Source: a virus
Direction: 5' to 3' (one strand)
Length of the DNA: 24,283 nucleotides
Virus record (IMG/VR): IMGVR_UViG_3300035010_000023
Location: 1-24,283 of that record
Under the pieces are notes generated by a model that saw only the letters and a program-made list of their open reading frames with translations, made no database searches and was not told the origin of the DNA. This document shows positions 7,708-13,725 of this stretch, piece by piece. Numbering within the stretch: the first letter of the stretch is position 1; each line of letters begins with the position of its first letter. The position numbers and the translations under genes were made by a program.

Positions 7708-8057
7708 TGCTCTCGGCCGGGAAGAGAATTCATCGCGTTCGCTTTGAGCGGCGCGGCGTTGGCGAAAAATCACCGTCCGGCAACGTCCTGCAGAACTGGT
7801 CGGCCGTCGTCACCTGTTTGGCCGCTTTTCGCCCCGTCTTCGGGCGTGAGCAGGTCGCTTCCGGACAGCCCCAGAGCACGCTTACCGGTACGCTCACCAC
7901 GTTGAGCTTCGCCGAAGCCAAGGCGGTGACGTCCGCCGACCGCGTCGTGTTCCTCGCCGGTCCCTATGCCGGCCGCGAGTGCCAGATCCGTTCCATCGTG
8001 CCGACCCCGGATGCTCGCGAGATCGAGTTCCTGATCGAGCACGGTCCGCAAACCTGA
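7707..8057 (+). CDS. Head closure / head-tail joining protein
   Basis: Starting at the ATG that overlaps the previous stop (TGATG at 7705-7709), this gives a 116-residue protein. The pattern is that of the phage head-tail joining family (HK97 gp7, SPP1 gp16 type): an N-terminal basic beta strand pair (KRIHRVRFERR), WSAVVTCLAAFRPVFGRE, then LSFAEAKAVTSADRVVFLAG and a C-terminal strand CQIRSIVPTPDAREIEFLIEHG. It should seal the connector after DNA packaging. A longer version starting upstream is rejected because it would read out of frame through the preceding gene. Confidence 0.8.
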   Translation: MLSAGKRIHRVRFERRGVGEKSPSGNVLQNWSAVVTCLAAFRPVFGREQVASGQPQSTLTGTLTTLSFAEAKAVTSADRVVFLAGPYAGRECQIRSIVPTPDAREIEFLIEHGPQT

Positions 8058-8072
8058 CCTTAGGAGCTATCC

Positions 8073-8483
8073 ATGGCAGATCTCACCATCACTGCGGCGA
8101 ATGTCGTCGCGGGTGCTAACGCCTCCGTCGCGAACGGCGTCGCCGGCGAGGCGGTCACCGCCGGAAAGCCGGTCTATCTCAGCGCGACCACGAAGAAGTG
8201 GATGCTGGCCGATTCGAACAGCGCCACGGCCGAGGCGCGCAAGGCGACGGGCGTCGCGCTGAACGGAGCCGCGCTCAATCAGCCGGTCGCCATCCAGACC
8301 GGCGGTGATATCACGATCGGCGCCACGCTGACGCCCGGCGCGGCCTATTATCTGTCGGACACGCCCGGCGGCATCTGCCCGCTCGCCGATGTCGGTGCCG
8401 GCGAATATGTCTGCCTGCTCGGCCTCGCTAAGAGCACCTCGGTGCTGACGCTGGATATCCAGTTCCCGAACGTCGCGCTCTGA
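8073..8483 (+). CDS. Putative capsid decoration/cement-type structural protein
   Basis: The 136-residue product is almost entirely short beta strands and small residues (Ala, Gly, Thr, Val), with no cysteine pairs or catalytic motif. Features are a repeated VTAGKPVYLSATTKKW and IQTGGDITIGATLTPGAAYYLSD pattern and a YVCLLGLAKSTSVLTLDIQ end. Composition and size resemble DUF2190-like or decoration proteins that bind the outside of HK97-fold capsids. Its location among head genes agrees. A good AGGAG lies about 8 bases before the ATG. Other virion roles, such as a small head fibre, are possible. Confidence 0.55.
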   Translation: MADLTITAANVVAGANASVANGVAGEAVTAGKPVYLSATTKKWMLADSNSATAEARKATGVALNGAALNQPVAIQTGGDITIGATLTPGAAYYLSDTPGGICPLADVGAGEYVCLLGLAKSTSVLTLDIQFPNVAL

Positions 8484-8489
8484 CGCTCC

Positions 8490-8771
8490 ATGCCCCATGT
8501 GATCTTCACGGCGGATTTCGATTGGTATCCGCCGGAGCTGAACGGCCGCTGGTGCCGGGCGTTCAAGGCCGGCGATCAGCCGCTGCTGGTGACGACGCCC
8601 TGCGCCCGCGCCGCCATCGCGGCGGGAAAGGCCACCCTCTGGAAAGGCGCTGCCCATGGCGAAGCTCAGCCGACGCGAGAACCTTCTGCGCAAGATGGCA
8701 GCGATGCCGCCGGCGGTGCGCAGCGCCATCAAGCAGGCGCTAGCGCAAGGCGCCGACGAAATCACGGATGA
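8490..8771 (+). CDS. Small phage protein with out-of-frame C-terminal overlap
   Basis: The frame encodes 93 residues. The first 55 look like a genuine short protein (MPHVIFTADFDWYPPELNGRW, then AFKAGDQPLLVTTPCARAAIAAGKATLW). The remaining residues are read inside the next gene for 116 bases and have the Gln/Ser/Ala/Arg-rich look of shadow sequence. Such short proteins are common between connector genes, and the aromatic N-terminal motif is reminiscent of them, but no function is known to me. The start has no clear ribosome binding site and may be coupled to the stop seven bases upstream. The long overlap could reflect loss of an earlier stop codon. Confidence 0.5.
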   Translation: MPHVIFTADFDWYPPELNGRWCRAFKAGDQPLLVTTPCARAAIAAGKATLWKGAAHGEAQPTREPSAQDGSDAAGGAQRHQAGASARRRRNHG

Positions 8772-9120
8772 CATGAAGCGCCTCGCGCCGAAGCGAACCG
8801 GCAAGCTGCGCGGCTCGATCCGCCAGAGCTGGGGTGGCGGCAAGGTCCGCTATTCGTCGCTGGCCGGCACGGCGGGCGAAGCCGGCGATCCCGATCTGTC
8901 CGTCAGAATCTCCGCTGGCGATAGCGGTGTGCGTTATGCCCATCTTGTCGAGTTCGGGACTGCACCGCATCTCAATGGCGGGCTGTTCGCCGGTTCGCGC
9001 CATCCCGGCACCTCGCCACAGCCCTTCTTCTTTCCAGCCTATCGCGCGAACCGGCGGCGGGTGAAGTCGCGCATCAGCCGCGCGACGACGAAGGCGGTGA
9101 AGCAGTTGGCATCATCATGA
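8656..9120 (+). CDS. HK97 gp10-like tail completion/neck protein
   Basis: This 154-residue product fits the HK97 gp10 family. It has an N-terminal helix (PPAVRSAIKQALAQGADEITDDMKRLAPKRTGKLRGSI), a beta core with YAHLVEFGTAPH, and the family ending PQPFFFPAYRANRRRVKSRI. Proteins of this family act at the head-tail junction during tail attachment. The start is preceded by GGAAAGG about 10 bases upstream. The last four bases overlap the next start (ATGA at 9117-9120). Recognition rests on the APKRTGKLRGSI and VEFGTAPH motifs. Confidence 0.88.
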   Translation: MAKLSRRENLLRKMAAMPPAVRSAIKQALAQGADEITDDMKRLAPKRTGKLRGSIRQSWGGGKVRYSSLAGTAGEAGDPDLSVRISAGDSGVRYAHLVEFGTAPHLNGGLFAGSRHPGTSPQPFFFPAYRANRRRVKSRISRATTKAVKQLASS

Positions 9121-9521
9121 GCGAGGCGACGCTCCCGATCCAGAAGGCGGTTGTCGCCCTGATCGACGCCGATGCCGATCTGCGCGCTATGGTGCCGGTC
9201 GGCATTCTCGACCCGATCCCGCAAGGTACGAAGCATCTCTATCTGCGCCCATCCGGCTGGCAGGAGCTGGAGGACGGTCATGATTGCGGCGACGCCGTGC
9301 GCGTCACCTTTGAGATCCAGTGCTTCGCGCCGCCTCCGGCGCGGGATGACCTCGCCGTGCTCGCCGGCATGGTCAAGCGCATCCTGCATCGCGCCACGCC
9401 ACCAGCCGAGGGGTGGAGCAATGTCGAGATCACCTGGCGCGACACCCTTTGGTTCGATGAGCCGGACGGCCTGTCGCGCCGCGCCGTCCTTCGATTCGAG
9501 GCCCTGGCTGATCAGGCCTGA
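9117..9521 (+). CDS. DUF3168 tail completion (terminator) protein
   Basis: The 134-residue protein fits DUF3168. An N-terminal helix, LPIQKAVVALIDADADLRAMV, is followed by GILDPIPQGTKHLYLRPSG, the beta strand VRVTFEIQCFAPPPARDD, a helix VLAGMVKRILHR, and a final RRAVLRFEALADQA strand. DUF3168 proteins cap the tail tube at its head end (lambda gpU-like). The order gp10-like, DUF3168, tube, chaperone, tape measure is the standard siphovirus order. The ATG overlaps the previous stop by four bases. Confidence 0.85.
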   Translation: MSEATLPIQKAVVALIDADADLRAMVPVGILDPIPQGTKHLYLRPSGWQELEDGHDCGDAVRVTFEIQCFAPPPARDDLAVLAGMVKRILHRATPPAEGWSNVEITWRDTLWFDEPDGLSRRAVLRFEALADQA

Positions 9522-9547
9522 GACCTTCGATCCACCCTTTCGCAGCG

Positions 9548-9568
9548 GCCGCCTTCGGGCGGCGTTTT
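9548..9568 (+). terminator. UUCG-tetraloop hairpin and T tract ahead of tail tube gene
   Basis: GCCGCC (9548-9553) pairs with GGCGGC (9558-9563) around a TTCG loop and is followed by gTTTTCAT. It is near-identical in form to the element ahead of the capsid gene. It looks like an intrinsic terminator but lies 14 bases upstream of the tube gene start, so read-through or a stabilising role is likely. Confidence 0.5.
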
Positions 9569-9581
9569 CATGAGGTGAACC

Positions 9582-10022
9582 ATGGCCCAGGCCAAGACCT
9601 TCCGCCGCTCTGGTCTGCGGCTTCTGCTCGGCGATGGCGCGACGCCGGAGGGCTTTGCCGCCCCCTGCGGCCTGCTGGAGCGCGCGATCACCCTGTCGAA
9701 GGAGCTCGGCGAGACCAATGTGCCGGACTGTGCCGATGAGGATGCGGCGCCGTGGACCGAACGCGATGTCACCTCGAAGAGCGCCTCGATCGAAGGCTCG
9801 GGCGTGCTCGATGCCGATGCGCTGCCGATCTGGCAAGGCTTCTATGACGATGACGGCAGCCGCAACTGCCGGATCGAGCTCTGGCGCAATGGCGCGAAGG
9901 TCGGTCACTGGCAGGGTTCCTTCCATATCGAGACCTTCAACCCCGCCGCGCCGGAGGAAGGCCGCGTCACGTTGGAGATTTCGCTGCAGAGCGACGGCGC
10001 CGTCGTCTGGAGCCCCGTCTGA
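9582..10022 (+). CDS. Tail tube (major tail) protein
   Basis: The 146-residue product fits the short phage tail tube family: AKTFRRSGLRLLLGDG, then ITLSKELGETNVPDCADEDAAPWTERDVTSKSASIEGSGVLD, and a C-terminal beta sheet (CRIELWRNGAKVGHWQGSFHIETF, VTLEISLQSDG). Hexameric rings of this protein stack to form the tail. AGGTGA lies just before the ATG, and a stable hairpin precedes it, fitting a highly expressed gene. It lies directly upstream of the chaperone genes. The final TGA shares a base with the next ATG. Confidence 0.82.
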   Translation: MAQAKTFRRSGLRLLLGDGATPEGFAAPCGLLERAITLSKELGETNVPDCADEDAAPWTERDVTSKSASIEGSGVLDADALPIWQGFYDDDGSRNCRIELWRNGAKVGHWQGSFHIETFNPAAPEEGRVTLEISLQSDGAVVWSPV

Positions 10023-10459
10023 TGAGCGAGGAGAGCCGCAACGCTGCTGTCGATCTCGATTTCGGCGGCGGCAGCTATCGCTTCCGGCTCGCGATGGGCG
10101 AGCTGGAAGAGCTGCAGGAGGTGACGGGCGCAGGGCCGTATCACTGCCTGCGCCGGCTGCTCGCCGGCGACTGGCATGTGCAGGATGTGCGCGACACGAT
10201 CCGCCTAGGGCTCATCGGCGGCGGCCTTTCGGCGAATGAGGCGCTGAAGCTGACCCGGCGCTATGTCGACGAGCGCCCGGACTGGATTCGGAACGCGACG
10301 CTCGCCATCGCGGCGCTGAGTGCGGCGCTCGCGGGCGCGCCGGAGGAGCAGCCGTCAAAAAAAGGCGGCGCACCGAAGGTTCGGAGCAAGGCGCGTCGCT
10401 CCCGAACGGGCGCCTCGCCTTCGGTGCGTTCTACCGAGCCGCCGCCGCCATCGGCATGA
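10022..10459 (+). CDS. Tail assembly chaperone, GTA g11-like (TAC_11), zero-frame product
   Basis: The 145-residue zero-frame product begins with the TAC_11 / GTA family domain (about 1-100): VDLDFGGGSYRFRLAMGELEELQEVTGAGPYHCLRRLL, then IRLGLIGGGLSANEALKLTRRYVDERP. It is the analogue of lambda gpG, a chaperone that coats the tape measure protein before the tube polymerises. After residue 113 the zero frame becomes a Ser/Arg/Pro-rich tail, which is what an out-of-frame shadow looks like. That change falls exactly at an A7 run (10357-10363). The -1 frame from there encodes a second chaperone domain, so a fraction of ribosomes probably makes a longer fusion. The zero-frame stop overlaps an ATG as ATGA (10456-10459). 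Confidence 0.85.
   Translation: MSEESRNAAVDLDFGGGSYRFRLAMGELEELQEVTGAGPYHCLRRLLAGDWHVQDVRDTIRLGLIGGGLSANEALKLTRRYVDERPDWIRNATLAIAALSAALAGAPEEQPSKKGGAPKVRSKARRSRTGASPSVRSTEPPPPSA
10357..10428 (+). promoter_or_regulatory. Predicted programmed -1 ribosomal frameshift element
   Basis: Seven A residues at 10357-10363 form the canonical heptamer A_AAA_AAA in the correct phase of the upstream gene (tca aaa aaa ggc). After a 5-nt spacer an 11-bp perfect inverted repeat follows: CGCACCGAAGG (10369-10379) with CCTTCGGTGCG (10418-10428). An inner stem is also possible, GTTCGGAGC (10379-10387) with GCTCCCGAAC (10398-10407), with one bulged C. Slippery heptamer, short spacer and stable stem are the three parts of a -1 frameshift signal. 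The gene context, between the two tail-chaperone frames, is where such signals are known (lambda G/GT). Confidence 0.8.
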
Positions 10460-10611
10460 GCCGGGCGGATCTCAGGGCCGCGAGCTACTGGCAGTTCATG
10501 GAGATGGTCGACGGCTGGACCGCGGCGCATGTGCCCAACCGCAAGGAAGGGCTGAGCGCCGACGAGGAGGGTGCGCTCTGGGAGCTCGCCAGCCTGTCGA
10601 CGGAGGAGTGA
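10363..10611 (+). CDS. Second tail chaperone domain, translated by -1 frameshift (T-like)
   Basis: This is the frameshifted continuation of the upstream chaperone. After slippage the -1 frame reads from AGG at 10363 without a stop to TGA at 10609-10611, adding 82 residues to 114 for a fusion of about 196. The extension contains a helical segment (GRLAFGAFYRAAAAIGMS) followed by RADLRAASYWQFMEMVDGW, a pattern like the small GTA/TAC_6 chaperones (a helix, a polar turn, then a conserved W/F helix). Of the 20 codons at 10381-10440, 17 end in G or C. An ATG at 10456 could start a 51-residue version coupled by ATGA, but it lacks a binding site and would lose the first helix. The stop falls one base before the tape-measure ATG. 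Confidence 0.75.
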   Translation, partial: RRRTEGSEQGASLPNGRLAFGAFYRAAAAIGMSRADLRAASYWQFMEMVDGWTAAHVPNRKEGLSADEEGALWELASLSTEE

Positions 10612-10612
10612 G

Positions 10613-12757
10613 ATGGCGACCGATCTGGAAAGGCTGACGGTCTCCCTCGAGGCGAACGTCAAAAAGTTCGAAAGCGAGCTCAACAAGGCGCGCGGCCTCG
10701 CGGTCAAGACGCTGAAGGATATCGAGCGCGAGGCCGGCGGCATCGAGAAAGGCGTCAGCGCAGCGCTCGGCAAGGTCGCTGGCGCAGCGCGCAACGCACT
10801 CGCCGGTGTTGCTGCCGGCCTCGGCGTCAACGAGCTGCGGCAAGCCGCCGACGAATATACCAAGATCATCAACTCGCTGAAGGTTGCCGGCGTCAGCGGC
10901 GGCCAGCTCGACAGCGTCTTCAACGCGCTCTTTGCCTCGGCTCAGCGCAATGCGGTTCCGCTCGATGCGCTGGCCCAGCTCTATGGCCGGGTCAGCCAGG
11001 CCCAAACAACGCTGAACGCCTCCTCGACCGATCTCCTCGGTCTGACTGATATTGTCGCGCAGTCGCTGCGCGTCTCCGGCACTTCAGCGAGCGAGGCCTC
11101 GGGTGCGCTGCTGCAGCTCGGGCAGGCGCTCTCTGGCGGCAAGATCCAGGCGGAGGAGTATAACTCTCTGCTCGACGGCATGTATCCGTTGCTGCAGGCA
11201 GCGGCGGCTGGCCTGCAGGAGGCGGGTGGCGACGTCGCCAAGCTCACCGCGCTCGTGAAGGACGGCAAGGTCTCGTCGGAGGCCTTCTTCCGCGCCATTC
11301 AGGCCGGTGCGCCACTGCTGGAATCCAAGCTCGCCGGCGCGGTGCTGACCACCGACCAGGCGATGCAGCAGCTTCGCAACGAGTTCGTGCGCGCCGTCGG
11401 CGAGTTCGACAAGGCGACCGGCGCCAGCCAGGCGCTCGCGGGCGCAATTCAGGGATTGGCTGGCAGTATCGGCGGCGTCGGGCAGGCGGCGGCCTCGGCG
11501 GTCAACGGCGTGCAGGCTCTGATCGCCAAGGTCGGCGAACTCGCCAAGGCCAATGCCGGTCTGCAGCGGCAGGCGGCGCTGTCCTATCAGGAAGAACGCG
11601 CCCAGCGCGTCGCGCAGGCGCGCGAGATGGGGCTTGCTAACGCCGGAGGCCGCGAGGCGTTGGCGCAGGAGCGTGCCGCCGCGAACGCCGCAGCAGCAGA
11701 GCAGAGTCGCAAGGCGCTGCAGGATTTCCGGTCGAGCGAGCGCGAGTTCCGCAACGCGCTCGTCGATGCGCCGCAACCGCCGACGCGGCCGGCAGGGCTC
11801 GGCAATTCCGGCATCAAGCCGGTCTCGCTCAAGGATTTCAAGGTTCCGGGCGACGACAAGGCGAAGGGCGGCGGTGGCGGCTCGGAGGATAAGGATCGCG
11901 CCACGGCCCTGGAGCGCTATGTCATCAACCTGCAGAAGGCCGGCGAGCTCGCCAAGGCGGACCTCGCCACGGCCGGCAAGTCCAATGTCGAGCGGGAGAA
12001 GGCCCGTGCGTTGGTCGAGGCCACAGCGGCGGCGCAGAAGGATTTCGCCGCCGGCCTGCGCGAGACGGCGACGCTGACCACCGACGAGCGCGACAAGATC
12101 CTCGGTCTCGCCCAGGCGACGGCGCAGTGGAAGGAGGAGGCGCGGCAGGTCAAGGAGGCGATGGACTTCTCGGCCGACCTCGCCAAGGACGCCTTCAAGG
12201 GGCTGGTCTCGGACCTGATGCAGGGCAAGAGTGCCGCCGAGGCATTGGCCGACGCGTTGCAGCGAGTGGCCTCGAAACTTGCCGACAAGGCGATCGACAG
12301 CCTGATCGACGGGCTGTTCAAGACGGGCGGCACTGGCGCGGGCGCCGGGCTGCTGGGCGGGCTCGGCAAGCTCCTCGGCTTCGCCGAGGGCGGCCGGGTC
12401 TCCGGCCCCGGTTCGGGTCGGTCCGATTCCATCCTCGCCAGGCTCTCGGATGGCGAATTCGTCGTGAACAGCAAGGCCGCGAAGAAATACGGCCCGCTGC
12501 TCGCCGCGATCAACAGCGGGCAGATTCCGAAATTCGCCGATGGCGGCATGGTCGGGGGGCTGCCGGCGTTGCGCGCGCCCGCGGTGCCGGCTGGGCGGCG
12601 TATCGGGGCTGGCGCGACCGCAGCCTTCAACTATGCCCCGACCACGACGATCAACGCCCCCGGCGCGGATGCTCGGCAGATCGCGGCGATGCTGGATGCG
12701 CGCGACCGGGCCTTGCCGGAACGGTTTCGCGACTTCCAGCGGCGTGCCGGGAGCTAG
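10613..12757 (+). CDS. Tail tape measure protein
   Basis: The 714-residue protein is the tape measure that sets tail length and is later ejected. The N-terminus (LERLTVSLEANVKKFESELNKARG) is typical. The tape-measure core spans about 60-270 (LNASSTDLLGLTDIVAQSLR, QALSGGKIQAEEYNSLLDGMYPLL). Long alanine-rich helices follow, with a Gly-rich hinge near 420-430. The C-terminus holds the common phage segment FAEGGRVSGPGSGRSDSILARLSDGEFVVN (about 597-626). The ATG at 10613 lies one base after the stop of the -1 chaperone frame. An upstream in-frame ATG at 10571 lies inside that frame and is rejected. At the usual ~1.5 angstrom per residue this length suggests a tail near 107 nm, which is an inference. 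Confidence 0.92.
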   Translation: MATDLERLTVSLEANVKKFESELNKARGLAVKTLKDIEREAGGIEKGVSAALGKVAGAARNALAGVAAGLGVNELRQAADEYTKIINSLKVAGVSGGQLDSVFNALFASAQRNAVPLDALAQLYGRVSQAQTTLNASSTDLLGLTDIVAQSLRVSGTSASEASGALLQLGQALSGGKIQAEEYNSLLDGMYPLLQAAAAGLQEAGGDVAKLTALVKDGKVSSEAFFRAIQAGAPLLESKLAGAVLTTDQAMQQLRNEFVRAVGEFDKATGASQALAGAIQGLAGSIGGVGQAAASAVNGVQALIAKVGELAKANAGLQRQAALSYQEERAQRVAQAREMGLANAGGREALAQERAAANAAAAEQSRKALQDFRSSEREFRNALVDAPQPPTRPAGLGNSGIKPVSLKDFKVPGDDKAKGGGGGSEDKDRATALERYVINLQKAGELAKADLATAGKSNVEREKARALVEATAAAQKDFAAGLRETATLTTDERDKILGLAQATAQWKEEARQVKEAMDFSADLAKDAFKGLVSDLMQGKSAAEALADALQRVASKLADKAIDSLIDGLFKTGGTGAGAGLLGGLGKLLGFAEGGRVSGPGSGRSDSILARLSDGEFVVNSKAAKKYGPLLAAINSGQIPKFADGGMVGGLPALRAPAVPAGRRIGAGATAAFNYAPTTTINAPGADARQIAAMLDARDRALPERFRDFQRRAGS

Positions 12758-12763
12758 CCGACC

Positions 12764-13327
12764 ATGTCATTCCTTGGCGTCAATGCCGATGCCGTCTCCG
12801 GCCCGGTCGCACGCCTCGCGCTGCTCGCCTGGTTCGATTTCGCCGATGATCCGCGCTGGTACTGGACCGGCTTCGGCCCGCTGCGCACCGCCGATGGTCA
12901 GGCCTGGGAGGGCACCGCCGGGCTGGCGTCGATTTCGGGCCTGTCGGTGCCGATCGGAACGGCGGCGCAGCAGGTCAGCTTCGGCCTGTCGGGCGTCGAT
13001 CCGCGCGTGATCGTGCTGGCGCGCCAGCAATCGGCCAAGGTCAAGGGGCGCGACTGTGCGGTGTCCCTGCAATTGTTCAATGAGGATTGGAGCCTGCGCG
13101 GCCCCGCTCGTCATGTCTGGAGCGGGCTGCTCGACGTGATGACCTACAAGGCCGATAGCGACGGCACCTATTCGGTCGAGCTCACCGCCGAGAATCTCTG
13201 GGCCGGCCGGCGCAAGCCGCCGCACGGCTACTACACCGACGCCGACCAGCAGGCGCGGTTTTCCGGCGATCTCGGCTGCCAGTTTGTGGCCAGCCTGCCC
13301 GGCAAGACGATCAACTGGCCCGCCTGA
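12764..13327 (+). CDS. Distal tail / tail-tip structural protein, DUF2163-like
   Basis: The 187-residue protein is beta-rich. It has an N-terminal LARLALLAWFDFADDPRWYW, a middle LASISGLSVPIGTAAQQVSFGLSGVDPRVIVLA, and a C-terminal HGYYTDADQQARFSGDLGCQFV. The LSGVDP and YTDADQ..F.GD patterns recur in proteins found directly after the tape measure in alphaproteobacterial prophages, including those annotated near DUF2163. It probably forms part of the distal tail that connects tube and hub. It starts six bases after the tape-measure stop, and its stop is two bases from the next ATG. The precise family is uncertain. Confidence 0.65.
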   Translation: MSFLGVNADAVSGPVARLALLAWFDFADDPRWYWTGFGPLRTADGQAWEGTAGLASISGLSVPIGTAAQQVSFGLSGVDPRVIVLARQQSAKVKGRDCAVSLQLFNEDWSLRGPARHVWSGLLDVMTYKADSDGTYSVELTAENLWAGRRKPPHGYYTDADQQARFSGDLGCQFVASLPGKTINWPA

Positions 13328-13329
13328 CC

Positions 13330-13725
13330 ATGACGGCACGTTCCGAACGGCTGAGCGCCTTCCTGGCGGCCGGTAGCGCCCTGCCTTTCGCCTGGGGCGA
13401 GCGCGATTGCTGTCTCTGGGTCGCCGACTGGATCAAGGCCGAGAGCGGGCGCGATCCCGGAGCGGCGCTGCGTGGCTATTATGGCAGCTCCGGCGCCTGC
13501 CTGCGCCTGCTGCGCCGCGGCGGCGGCCTGTCGGCCGTCGTTTGCGAGCTGATGAAGGGGGCCGGTTTCGAGGAAGCGCGTTCGCCCGTCGTCGGCGATG
13601 CCGGTCTGATCGAAACGAAGATCGGCGCCATGGGGGCGATCTGCCTCGGCGAAAACTGGGCGGTCAAATCGGCCGAGGGCGTCGCCATCCTGCCCGCGGC
13701 TCCCGTCAAGGCCTGGAGAATCTGA
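13330..13725 (+). CDS. DUF6950 / NlpC-P60-like tail protein without histidine
   Basis: The 131-residue protein has the DUF6950 pattern: FAWGERDCCLWVADW (20-34), GRDPGAALRGYYG (40-52), GGGLSAVVCELM (64-75) and GDAGLIE (89-95), ending VKAWRI. The family sits where GTA and lambda-type tails carry NlpC/P60 peptidases. D26-C27 occupies the place of the catalytic DC motif. The whole protein contains no histidine, so a Cys-His-polar triad cannot form. It is probably a structural relative rather than an active peptidase. It lies between the distal tail protein and the hub, and its stop overlaps the hub start (TGATG). Confidence 0.75.
   Translation: MTARSERLSAFLAAGSALPFAWGERDCCLWVADWIKAESGRDPGAALRGYYGSSGACLRLLRRGGGLSAVVCELMKGAGFEEARSPVVGDAGLIETKIGAMGAICLGENWAVKSAEGVAILPAAPVKAWRI

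Noticed and set aside
10456-10611. Second chaperone as an independent gene starting at ATG 10456
   Set aside because: ATGA coupling is possible, but there is no binding site and this start would cut off the first helix of the domain. The upstream slippery heptamer and stem explain the frame better. Kept as an alternative, not as the main call.
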